A stretch of 64,000 nucleotides of DNA from Yponomeuta sedellus (Eukaryota; Arthropoda; Insecta; Lepidoptera; Yponomeutidae). This document shows positions 25,301-38,700 of the stretch, piece by piece. Made by a program: the position numbers and the translations under genes. The notes beneath the pieces were generated by a model that saw only the letters and a list, made by a program, of their open reading frames with translations, was not told the DNA's origin and searched no databases. The stretch is taken from positions 9,012,860 to 9,076,859 of the forward strand of contig OW203726.1 in NCBI GenBank assembly GCA_934045075.1, given 5' to 3'. How positions within the stretch are numbered: the first letter of the stretch is position 1; each line of letters starts with the position of its first letter.

Positions 25301-28300
25301 ACCAAAGATACGAATCGCGTCAGTATTGAAGCGTTTTTATATGAAGCAGACGTGATGGACCCTAGACAGAGCTTGTGCTTGTGCAAATAAGAGCTTGTGT
25401 GGCGATAATTATATCCCAATCAATAAAAAACGCGTAAAAAGAAAGCGTTGAATGAAAAATTGGCTACAAAAGAGAGCAATGTTTACACATTTGTATTTAT
25501 TGGACGAAATTTGCCTTCACAATGAAATGGACAGGATAGATGAACTTATGAAGGGATTCTAAGTTCAGTTTAAGCTCTTTTAAGACAATCTTGTCGCCTG
25601 TCAATGATTCAGAAGCAGAATCGGTGTCGGCCGGTATTACAGAAGCGTACTCAAGCGCCAATCTCTACTTAAGACTAGTTTTGAGTATGGATTTAATTTT
25701 AGAACGTTACTTGAGTCGAGATTCATCAAGCGCGACTCAACTGAGTAATAGCTAATTCGAGAACGATACTTGGGTAGCAATCTCTACTTAAGTAATGATC
25801 AAATCTGTATTTACTCAAGTGTGGTCGGAACCACGCTTGAGAGTCGATCGGCTAGTTATTATAATTGTCAATTTGGAATGTTTATTGCAAAATTCATATA
25901 TTCGAAAACCTTGATTACTATGACGAAATAGTTAATGATAGCAGCAGCCCCTTAGGCATTTAAGGGACGCTGGAGACCCCTACTGCATGGATTCTAATAA
26001 GTGTTTATGTGCAAAAACAATTACATTAATATTGGGGTGGTTTCATTGAATAAATATCACGCAACACAATCACTTCGCGAGCGCTTCCGTGCTTCGCAAG
26101 GTACGTTAAGCCGTTGGTGCCGGCTGTCATATAATGGCAGTCGTTAAGCCATGTCAAAGGCCTTATGGGCGGCTTGATAACTTCTGACTGTAAGACCCGC
26201 TACTGTCTTACAATCCTCCACCAACCCGGACTTGGCCCCCGTGGTAGAGTATGGCTTAACCTCTTGCGATGCAGGAAGAGACCCGTGCCCCAGCAGTGGG
26301 GACATACAAGGGTTGATAACGAACACAATCACTTCACCTGGTCCCAAACTAGTATATCCTGTACTTTGATAACCAGGCAAGAACGTCACAAAATTGAAAG
26401 TACACCGAGACTGTGGTCACTTGTACAAATATATAGGCCCACAGTGGGAATCGAACTCACAAGCTCGGTCTTGGTAACCAAGCACCTTAGCGGCTAGGCC
26501 AACAAGACAGTCACAAAGAGGAATAAATAAAATAATCAGTAAAACAATATCAGCTTTTTTATTGCTCATAAATTTGTAACATAATTGACACATAATATAA
26601 ATCCGCTGTGTTGAAGTTGACTTTTTATATTTCTCGAGGACGATCCTCTCTACTGTGGTGAAGTTGAAGTTTTGTGTTCAACGAGCAGGTTCCTCTCCAC
26701 TGCAACGAAGTTGAAGTTTTATGTTCAACAAGCAGGTTCCTCTCCGCTGCGGTGAAGTTGAAGTTTTATGTTCAATGAGCAGGTTCCTCTCTACTGCAAC
26801 GAAGTTGAAGTTTTATGTTCAACAAGCAGGTTCCTCTCCGCTGCGGTGAAGTTGAAGTTTTATGTCCAACGAGCAGGTTCCTTTGCACTGCGGTGAAGTT
26901 GAAGTTTTATGTTCAATGAGCAAGTTCCTCTCTACTGCAACGAAGTTGAAGTTTTATGTCCAACGAGCAGGTTCCTCTGCACTGCGGTGAAGTTGAAGTT
27001 TTATGTTCTATGAGCAGGTTCCTCTCCACCGCGATGAAGTTGAGTTTTTGTCTTCTACGAGGAGGACCCTCTCCACTGCAGTGAAGTTGACTTTTTATGT
27101 TCCACAAGGAGGATTCTTTCCACTATGGTGAAGTTCCTTGTTCTCATTTTTTCACATCAAGTTTCAAAACAACGATTAATGTTCAAATTAAACCACACCG
27201 ACTATGTACAGATATTAGTAATCTACTAAACATAAATAAATAAACAGACGTCAAGAGAATTATTTTATCGACATTTCGTTACGTTCCGTTCTGTACTCAA
27301 AGCGAATAAATAAACAAGAAGCGTGAACGTTTTGCTTCCTTTAAATATACGGTACATTACAAACTAATAACTAAATAAAGAAACTTTGAACATTTTATTT
27401 ACGAATACATAAACATTATTTTAGTTTCCTCTGTGTATTTGACATAATTTAAAATTTCATCGTCACGTTTTTGTAACATGCGTAAAACGGAATAAAAATC
27501 TACACTTGTATTTTTCTTGTCATAGAAAACAAACTTTGATCATAGACAATCTGATTGCAGTTCTGAATCTCTACTTAAGCAGTGATTGGCTGATCTCTAC
27601 TCAAGAACTGTTTAAAAATAAAGGGAGTGCTTGAGCATCGATTCAGCGCTCAAGTAATGATTGGGCGATCTGAGATCAATCTGTGCTTGAGCATCGTTCT
27701 GTAATACCGGCCATAAACGTCCTCTATTGCTGCCGTCTCGCTGCGTACTGACGCGATAAATATTGACGCGCAACACTACACGCAAGATAAAAATCAGATC
27801 ACAAGGATTTCCGGAAATCCAGCGATAAATATTGTGATCTCTCAATACACTACCCTACACGTCTATAAATATCGTGATCCGTCAGTATTTATTGACGGAT
27901 CACAATATATTATATCTTGCGTGTAGCATTCGCCTATGAGCAGCTTTGAGATAAAAATCGCAAGTGCAGCGGTCAGTCGACTTGCTCGACGATGTCAGAC
28001 ATACGAGTGAGTCGGAATCGCGTGCGCACTATACCGTAAGGCATAATGTTGAATTTCTTTGAATTAGCACGCATTACGAATAAAATCTCCGCGTTTTTTT
28101 ATTGACGGATGTTAAATCGCATACTGAGAACTATTCTTGCGCGTTTTTTATTCGCAAGCGCACCTTCATACATTTTCCGTATCTCACAGAGTCTGTGAGA
28201 TACGGAAAATGTATGAATCACAGACTTTTAGGGAACAAAATCGCGGTGTAAAAAATGCGCCTTTTATGTCTTTGGTCTACACTATTTCACAGGCGACAGT

Positions 28301-29670
28301 AAATCGTAGAGCGCGTAGGAATTATTGTCTTTTGCCAATTTATTTCGCACTTTATTAATCGCAACTAACAAACGTTTCGTTTTTCGTTTTCTACCCTTGT
28401 ATGTCCCCACTGCTGGGGCACGGGTTTCTTCCTGCATCGCAGGAAGGTTAGGCCATACTCCACCACGGCGGCCAAGTTCGGGTTGGTGAAGGATTGTAAG
28501 ATAGTGGCGGGCCTTACTGTCAGAAGTTATCAAGCCGCGGCCTCTAACATGGCTTAACGACTGCCATTACATGACAGCCGGCACCAACGGCTTAACGTGC
28601 CTTGCGAAGCACGGAAGCGCTCGGAAAAATGCCACTAGCGGTAGTCACGGGACGATCACCCATCCTGCACATTACAGTGCCTGTTGTTGCTTAACTCAAG
28701 TGATTGATTCCAATCACTCGGTTCGCCTAGGCCACGAGCGCTTCCAATAAACGTAATGCGCGCAAACCCTAAGCACCTAAAATCGATAAGTACATCACAG
28801 TGGCATGCTTAATTTTCGAAAAATTATTACATTCTTAATTTCTTTAATTACACCAATTAATTACATGTTGTCACAAAGATTTATATTGGTAAGTGGATTA
28901 AGTTGAAATCACTGTCATACGATTCACACCCGATGTAGAAGATATATTAGCAGAACTAAATTATTTATCTACTTTGCAATAATACCTAAATAGTCTATCG
29001 TACGACGGCACTGCTAATAAGCAGACACGCAATAACCATAAGTAGGTGAACAAAAGTTGAATGATTGCTACTTCGACCGAAGTCTACGTGAATGAATCGT
29101 CTATAATAATAACCACAGAACATAAAAAAAGAGTAGAAGTAGTGACATGACACATTAGTACGAAAACCGGTGTAACCAAACTGATACACACAAACCAAAC
29201 GCACACTACGAATGCCAAGCTGCTATTGGTAAATAAAGTCAATGCCGAAAAGGTGTACATCAAAAAAATTTTGAGTAAAATATGCACCTTTTCAGTATGT
29301 TAACAATGATCAAAGTCAAATGACAATGATGAAATAAGGGTTGGCATTTTGTAGTAACGCTACTCTACACTAGATGGAACTACCGCCGCGTCGGACCGAA
29401 AAGAACTTTTACCTAGTAAGACATAAAGTTCAAAATTGAAAAACAAGTACATTCTCAGTTTGGGATGGGACAATGCGAGTTCTAGTTTGTCGATAGGGAG
29501 AACCTATCGACAAATTATACAAACAGTTTAACACATTAACGGCTAAATACGAATACTGATACTCAGAAGTATTTTTGGCTATTTCTTTTTGCCTGCGGGT
29601 TCACTGGTAGAAAATGCATCTTTTTTACATTATCTTTTGTGTAATGAAGAAATAATACTAATAGGGTTTA

Positions 29671-29760
<90 letters not shown>

Positions 29761-32700
29761 CATATATATATATATATATACATACATACATATATATACA
29801 TATAAAAATAAAACAATGTGGTAGATTTCATAATATTTTAAAATAATATCTCTTATTAAAACTAGCTTTAACCCACTGCTTCGCCGGCGTTAGAAATTAT
29901 AATAAAAAAGAATTACTTTGTGTATCTGTATGCCATGTTTCATAAGTAATACTAATTGATGATGGTACTAATATAATTTCATTTATACGCAAGAGTCTAA
30001 CCTGGAAGTGAAGCACATTTTTTCTGGTATTGCTGCATCACATAAGTGCCATCTTCTGCCTTTTTAGTTATTATGAAGTGTTCATGAAAATGCTCTGAAT
30101 ATATTGTGCTCCTCTTCGTTGGGAACCAATTTTGCCTTCTTATCGCTGCCATCCATTTTAATTTCGTATCCGGTTTCCTTAGGAAAACTAAACGAAAACT
30201 CACTTCCAAATTGTTTTGATTCCGAGAGGGTTGTTTTATCATTGCCTCGGTTTGCTGTTGTCAAAGGGGTTGAAGTATTTAGGGTAAATAGCAGAATAAT
30301 AAAAAACCATAAATCAAATAACATAACAAAACAAAAATCTGATGCTCGCCAAGAGAACAACCACTCGAACAGGTAAACAATATAATAAGTAATTTACTTA
30401 ATGTTTTTTACTGAAGTAAAAATAACCATATGAGTCGTTTTTGAGAACCTCACTTTACATCTCGGTTGGAATATTTAAAAATGTAAGATTAAAATTACTT
30501 TGATAGTTTCTTAAATATTGCAGTTCCTGATAAACTGGTGAAGAAAAACTATATCGCGATCTAGCTGTGCTCATGTCATGTCTTGTATGAAAGTCATGTA
30601 TGAGCTCCCATTGGAGCTTTTACATGCACAACCACCAGCCGGCGACCGGAGCTCATACATTACTACTTTACCCGGCCCGGCGACCGGGCGGCTACCGGGT
30701 GCATATGACAAGGCACTTAGGAAGTAGATATAAAATAACAATAATTATTTTACCAACTTAGACGAATTGGAATTTGCAATACCTAAGTACCGTTAAGTAT
30801 GTATGACTACTAAGTCATAGACAATTAATTATCGATAGATTTTTATCATGTGTGCCCCCATCCGTAATTGAGTAGAATTCAAATTTTGACAGAAATTTCT
30901 AGAGAATGTACACTTTCTTCGATGAAAATTTAACTTTACCAACCAGTAAATAAAGGTGGTTTCACTTTCTCATTTTCGGATTGGTTTCCGTGTTCATGTC
31001 ATTACAAATTTAATTAAAAATCCAATGAAATACGTCTTGCAGATGAAATGTTACGCCATGATCGGTATATTTTGGTGCCCAACTTTTATTTTTACTCTCT
31101 AACACAGCATAACAAGGCAGGTTAATAAAGTTTTCACCATTTTTTTCTTTACTAGAAGCGTACGGCAACTGAAGTCACCAAAACTGTCACCGACTACGCA
31201 TAGGCAATACATTGCTAATGTGAGGCACGCGGGCACCGCCCACTTACGACTTCTACTCTTTTTTTATGTTCTGTGATAATAACTCATCATCGGAAAATCG
31301 CAATAAATATGGACAGATTATACAAAAAGGGTATATCAAAGGCTAGGAAGTTATTAACAACAATGGTTCTCAAATAGTTTTTTTTTTTTTTCAATTTCAG
31401 GACTTAGGACATCATAAAAAGGAAGTGGCACCAATATTTGACTTCCGCTCATACAACTGTGTGAGTAAGAGGCAAATTTAGCCGCTTTCTAAAAATAACC
31501 GCTCTATATAACCTATTATGATTTTCATTAAGAAACACACCGTCGACTTGCAATAGCAATTTACCTTATTAGTTTAGAGTATTTCCATATCCATAATCCT
31601 TATACAATACCTTATGGTATAATACTTTATGGCATAAGGTATTGCATGCAGCGTTGCTTATGTTAACCCGAAAAACAAGATAAAAAAATATAAAAAACTG
31701 ATTAAAAAGATATCAAGATATTATTTGAAAATGACGACCTCGAATCAGAAGAGACGGTCCCGATTCACTCAGGTGAGCAAACAATATAAGTTTATAAGCA
31801 TTATTTCTTTTAAAAAATGTTGGATTAATAACTTCATATAAAAAAATAGGGCAGTAATGGGCCCCGACTAACATATTTTCGACTCGCGCTTGACCGTTTT
31901 TTATTATTTGTCGTTAGACCAATAAGTTCCACAACTACTCCGTTAGATGAAAAAACACATTTGATGTATGGAGAGACCCCCCCCCCCCCCCCCCCCTTAT
32001 ACATTTAATTTTGACCGACGACGGAAAGACAGACAGTGGAGTCAGAATAGTAAGGTCCCTTTCGGGCAAGGAACTCTAAAAAGTGAAAATTAATTACCAG
32101 ACTGTCAATTAAAATTATCATTGTGTTGTGACTTATTCGTCTGGGCCGGTAAATATCTCGGTACCTAATATTGTTAATTGGCAGTTGCTTTGATTAATAA
32201 CAAGATAGGAAATGACCTATCATTATCAGCTACTTCCATATTCCTCATTTTTAAATTAGTCATTGATCGGTGTTGTTTAGTGCCGGTGAGCAAAAACTAA
32301 AAATTTTGATCTAGCAAAAGAGATAGATAGATAACTCTTTATTGCAACCCATTAATTTTCAGATGTAAGGTACATCCCTCTAGGATTCAGTTAAGAGGTT
32401 ATGTTATGTGTAACATAACCTCACGCCCGTATCCCAAGGGGTTGGCAGAGACCAGGTACCGCCACCTGCCACGATCCTGACAGGTCACCCTCGCTTCGGC
32501 ACGCACGCCCGCCGGTTCCGGGTAAGGTACTTAGATGAATTTCAAGTTCTTAATTACCTTGACAACGAACAGGTCATGCAGCCACTTCGCGCCCTCCGCC
32601 TCGCCCTCCGGTACATTCTCGACCGGGATCCGCTCGATGTACATATGCGCGTGCACCGGTTTCCCATACAGCAGGCTCGTGAGCGTTGGCGGGGTCTGCG

Positions 32701-35700
32701 GACAAGGCAATGTGGATCTTATACTTTACCTTCAAAGTGCAAACTTTATCCGCGTGGATCTCCATTGCTTCATCGGCGACGGTTGTCACCGTGCCATGCC
32801 AAGGCAATTTGGGTCTTACATCAGGTATGATTAACGCGTACTGCGTGGAAGAACTAAGGATGGAAGGAGCGATTACGTAAGTTGTTTGAATGTATAAGTA
32901 AATAGTAGAGTTAAAAGTGGACCGTATTACGCAGAAACATTCCAACTTATGATAGGTACGTGACGTGCGAGAAAAACGCTTTTTTGTGTTCCTTACTAAA
33001 CAAGGAACTCTTATCATTTTGCTATATTATCTGTCCGTCCTCCGTCCGTTCGTGTGTCTATCCGTCCGTCTGTCCGCGTGTCTGTCCGCGGCTTAGCACA
33101 GAGAGAATAAGTTAATTTGGCACAGGCCTATTTTTTATTCGGTGGGATAAAATAAAATGTTTTTCATGTAGGTTTTTCACCTAAATTAGGACCCCCCCTA
33201 GCTAAGACCTACCCCCTCCTCACCAGATTAAACGATTGATTTAGAATCCTGAAAGATTTCGGCGTAGTAGCACATATAATGCACTTAAATCTATATCACG
33301 GTTAAATAGGCTTTCCAAATTACCTACACAAAAGGTCGTAAAAAATCATTACTTAGATGAGGTTGTTAGTTCTGTAAAGCGTAAAAAAACACTTTCTACG
33401 GAACCCTACACTGCGCATGGACCCAATCGTACTTGGCCGATTATTATATATCATACTGTTATTTTAATACATAAACGGTTTGTTTTATCACCATGTTTTG
33501 TTTCTAGAAGTTTTATATTTGTAATCATTATCACTAAACGCGGCTGAAAATAAATATGTAAATAATAAAAATAAAAACCAATGTTATGAAATAATAGATT
33601 GCTTAACGAGGGTAGAAAGGAATCAATCCCCGAGGTATTTAGACGCCCGAGCGTAGCGAGGGCGGCTATAGTCCGAGTAGGAATTGATTCTTCAACCCGT
33701 GTTAAACACTCTACTTTTTATTTCGAATATGAGGAAAATAAAAACTAATTTTTCATATTTAAATTCTAATCTTAGCATAAAAGATATATACAGTGCGTTC
33801 ACATTAACTTGACGCGTGAGAGAATTGGTAGCACTGAGATGTTTACTGTTACCATGTTAAATAAGAAATCATTCCCATTACTTGGGGAAAATAAAAGGAT
33901 TGAGGGCTTGTTTTACCATCTTCCGATTAGGTCCAAAAGCTATTTCACATGTTATGTCCTTGTTACCAATTCTCTCACGCGTCAATTTAATGTGAACGCA
34001 CTGTACACGATTATTGCCTATATTTTTTTAATTCAGTCACAGATACTATAACAGATTAGTACCCGCCAATTTAAATCGACTTTTTAAATTTTTAATACGG
34101 AACTCACCTCGTAATTGTTGCGGCTTATTCCGCTTAAAGAAGTTTGCGCTAAATTCACACTGGCTGTTTAGAAACTCACATGGCCGGAGCAAATTTTTTT
34201 AATTTTTTTTTTAAAAAGCATATTTATTACAAAAACTCTTCACAACCGACAGTAGTTCTATTTTTAAAGTTCATTCCCGCCCTTAGGTGGGAAGTAATTT
34301 GTATGAGTTTTCCCTCCCTATGGAGGGAAGCAGCATTTTCCACCCAATAATCAGATCAAAACAACACTGTTTTGAGACAACAGAGTTTCTTAACAGCCAG
34401 TGTGAATTTAGCGCAAACTTCTTTAAGCGGAATAAGCCGCAACAATTACGAGGTGAGTTCCATATTTAAAATTTAAAAAGTCGACTTAAATAGGCAGGTA
34501 CTAATCTGTTATATTATCTGTGACGGAATTCAAAAAAATAGTTAATAATCTTTTATGATAAGATTTGAATATTAAAAATGAGTTTTTATTTTCCTCATAT
34601 TCGAAATGAAAAGTAGTGTTTAACACGGGTAAAAGAATCAATTCCTACTCGGACTATTGCTAAATACCTCGGGAATTGATTCCTTTCTACCCTCGTTAAG
34701 CAATCTACTATTTCTCACAAGTTACGTATTGTGGGTTTGAATGTTTCTGCTTGACACGGTCCATTTAGAACTTCTTTTCTAAAGGCATTTTGGGAATGAA
34801 AATTGCAAGTTTCTTAATTTACTCAAAAACAAGTTGCATGATGGTACGAACTAGGTTCCCTCATGCCCAATGGTTCAACTGCTGCTGCTACTGCGAATCG
34901 CAGATTTTTTTCGCCATGGCTTTTAAGTTGTCGGTTAGTAGAGCGGTGGTAGCGGAGCGGTAGAACGTCGGCTTCTCAATCAGGAGGTCGTGGGTTCGAA
35001 TTCCGGCATGTACCAATGACTTTGTCTTCCAAGTTATGTACATTTGTGAAGTTATAGTAGCAATACCACTCGCTAATTGTGAAGGAAAATATCGTGAGGA
35101 AACCCCAGTGCCTCAAGTGTCAACAAACTTCAGCGCTTGCTACTTACAATGTCCCAACTATGAGGCTAAGTGCGGAAATCTCAGGTCTAAGTTAGAACTA
35201 ATAAAAAAAACTTTTACACAACAACCTACGACCACGCTAGTCGCGAGTTTCAAATGTCCAAAGTCCCGACTTTCCAGTACATTGTCAAATTCTGACATTT
35301 TAGCGCGACAAACCGCGTGGCTCGTGTCATCGTACTGCCCAAGCTGGTTCCAAGTTATAGTATGATGCGTTTAGAGTATAGAAATGGCTCTTAATAACCC
35401 AGTTGACGAAAACCAGAGAAACAGCTTTCCTCACCTTGCTATCCTTGTCGAACGCCAGCTGGATGTTGTAGATGGCTGGGAACTTTCCTCGGAAATACTG
35501 AAGGCTGGTGGTGAAGCCTCTAGTCCGAGGTGTCAGATGGTGCTTCAGAAGAGGCAAGTTCTTCTCCTTCGCAAACTTGAGAGACGCTAAGTGCTTCGTC
35601 GGCGTGAATCGGGTGCCTTCGGGCGTCATGAGTAGCTGTAGGATTTCGTTATGTATAGTTGTAAGATGAAACGACAAATTGCCGAAATTATAGTAAGGAG

Positions 35701-38700
35701 GATAGGTTTTTGAACTAAAACTTTCGTAAGCACAACACATTGTAGACTTTAGTCCGGATTTACTTACGGGTGTTGTTATATCGGAAAAGTCCGACCAGGT
35801 TTCGCTCCGATTCGCAGAGCTTAATCATGGTGAGGAGAGACGGAGCTCGCGTCGTCGGTTGCTTGTCTCACACTCGTAAGTAAATCCGGGCTAAAAGTCT
35901 ACAAGGAGGATAGGGTCGTGGATGATACATTTACAATTACCTTTGTCGACTCTGTTATTTTATTACACATAGTATATCACTGTTTGTTATCCCGAATAAA
36001 ATTTAAAAGTGCGAGTGGCCAGAAAAGAATTTGTAATTTTATTTTGACCCCTATTATAAGGTATACGAGCTCCAGAACCAAGATCGTCGATGTTGGAGCT
36101 GCCACCCCTAAGCTGAAGTGGAATTGGGTGGGCCACGTAAGCCGCATAGGCACATATTAAGTGGGCAAAAATCGCCACGCGACTGGGTTCCATGCGACGG
36201 TTATCGCAAAACCCAATAGGGACGAGTTGTCGACCTCATGACGTTTGGAAGGGGTCGTGAGGTTGACAACTCGCGACCGTGTTGGCAGGGAGTGCCCAGC
36301 AGTGGGACCTCAGAATAAGGACTAAAGCATAGAAGGAGCGCGCGTTATAAAACGAACACCTGACACATGTCTGTCTCGTTAGTTTGAAACGTCGCCAACC
36401 ACGTGTTAGACAGAGAAAAATATGGTAGTGTGATGTTTTATTATTCAAAACGTACACCGGTTACCTTTGGTTACCATTATGCTACCTAATTAGAGATGTT
36501 TAGAAAATCACAGCTTGTAGTAGGCTGCCAAGTACCTTCAATTTGGCAGTGTGTTAGACTACAGATGTTGGAGTGCGTCGTCTCCAAAAACCTTGTGTTT
36601 TTTGGGTTGTTTTAAGGCAATCTGAAGTGGATTTCAGTGGATATTCGTAGTATGGAGTATACGTAATACATTGGAATGGCGTGTGTGATATTGGGATGTA
36701 AAACCCATTCGGGAGAAGAGAAAACAAAACCACCTTCATCAGCTTCCATCGGTAAGACTCAATTTTGTGTATTTATAGTGGTTTTTTCCCTTGAATTTTA
36801 ACTATGAACTACTGGAATTGCAACATAGCTTTAATATCATTTGAGAATAGTGTTTCAAAGTAATAAATCATGAGTATAATCAATTTAATCACAGTTACAA
36901 GTTTGTTGTTTATTTTAGGGCGATAGGGATGGGCGTTTACACTCCCTCAGTGAAAAAGTTATCGATACTTAGTAAATAAGTTTTTTTAATTTTTGATTAA
37001 CTTTTGAAAGCTCGATTCAGTAACGTTCTATGAAGTTACCAATTTGATTGTTGATGATTATTTATTAATATTTTTCCTGTTTGAATCTATGAATAGATTC
37101 AAACAGGAAAAATATTAATAAATAATCATTCGGGAGAACCCATTCGGGAGAAGAGAAAACAAAACCACCTTCATCAGCTTCCATCGGTAAGACTCAATTT
37201 TGTGTATTTATAGTGGTTTTTTCCCTTGAATTTTAACTATGAACTACTGGAATTGCAACATAGCTTTAATATCATTTGAGAATAGTGTTTCAAAGTAATA
37301 AATCATGAGTATAATCAATTTAATCACAGTTACAAGTTTGTTGTTTATTTTAGGGCGATAGGGATGGGCGTTTACACTCCCTCAGTGAAAAAGTTATCGA
37401 TACTTAGTAAATAAGTTTTTTAAATTTTTGATTAACTTTTGAAAGCTCGATTCAGTAACGTTCTATGAAGTTACCAATTTGATTGTTGATGATTATTTAT
37501 TAATATTTTTCCTGTTTGAATCTATTCATTGCATTGATATATTTATAGATTCAGCATGATAAATTAAAAAACTACCAAAAGGGGTTTTGATATTATTTTT
37601 ATTTACAATAATTCCACCTACTTTCATAAAATTTAGAACTTGTAATAAGATAGGTTCATACATCTTATAGAAAATTAACTTGAATAGTTTTCACTGCACA
37701 GTCTACGTGTAATAATAATGTAGCGAACAAATCGCATCACTATTGTGAAAAAAGGTGTCCAGTACTGGATTTTATATCTACGGTTTGCTGTCAAATTAAT
37801 AAAGAACTTTAAGGGTGTCGATCTGTCATAAATAAAATTAACGTTTGGACTGATTATGGCGATTTTTAATTAATAATTATTTATTTCAGGTTACATGAAG
37901 ATAGCACAATGCAACAAATGTAGATAGACGGCATGGCTTTACGGTCAAATTGGTATTGAACAAAATCACTTACTTTTGCAGCAGACATTTTGAAGAAGAT
38001 TGCTTCATTTACAAGATTAGGTTAGGACTTTATTTTTTAACAAAGACTGTTATTTAACGAGCAATAATTTCATATAAACAAATTAATTTGTATAATTTCT
38101 CTTCTGATTTATAAGTATGTTTATAAATAGCCAGAATTGTAATGTTTATATTTCCATACCCCTTCCTAGTAGTACTAACCAAGACTATCGCTGGATTAGA
38201 AGGACAAACATTAAATGTTTTTAATTTTTTCCTATTATTTTATTTTACGTGTTCTTCTTGCTTTTTGTAATTCCCTGTGTAATTTAAAGGCACTGCCCTG
38301 GTTCCTGATACCTCTTCTTCAGGAACCAGGAATTTTAAACAATGTGAGTGTGACGCTGGTTGTGCAATAAATTATTTAATTAATTTCCGTAAAAAGGTCT
38401 TCTAAATTTTGTCAAATAAAAAACAATCTATAACAAGTTATTGTTATACTTCTTTTTCTATGAGCTGCGCTCTAAAATTTTGAATGCACAAAGCTCGCTA
38501 TGTAGGTATGGTTAGATCGAGGAAAATTTCTTTATTGGATGCAAATTTTACTTGTACAAATAGATAGTTTTCTGTAGTTTTTTTCAGCTAACCTGGGCTC
38601 AATGTCATGTTGTACATACATTCAAACTTACATTACATACCAGATTTAGCAATTACAAGTTACAAGCTTAGTAAATCAAATATATAACAATCTCACTGTG

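Larger units (their letters stand above)
25629..27712 (-). mobile_element. Minisatellite-bearing Harbinger-like element, inverted copy
   Basis: 2084 bp with ends GGCCGGTATTACAGAA at 25629 and its complement at 27712. Clusters of CTCAAGCA and CTTAAGTAGAGAT motifs lie at both subterminal regions. It matches 44749-47182 in reverse. No clean target duplication is visible here. It contains a tRNA-like and family-B insertion (26095-26510) and 11 units of the 47-bp minisatellite. Confidence 0.8.

Noticed and set aside
26165..26497. 110-codon plus-strand frame and similar frames at 46425 and 9278
   Set aside because: They fall in family-B repeats, are not kept between copies and have no domain.
29589..29846. 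85-codon open frame rich in Ile-Tyr
   Set aside because: It is the translation of a TA microsatellite.
32574..33017. 147-codon minus-strand open frame
   Set aside because: Only 32558-32695 is coding and in another frame (AGPAT exon 5). The long frame is a by-product of local GC richness and contradicts the exon structure.
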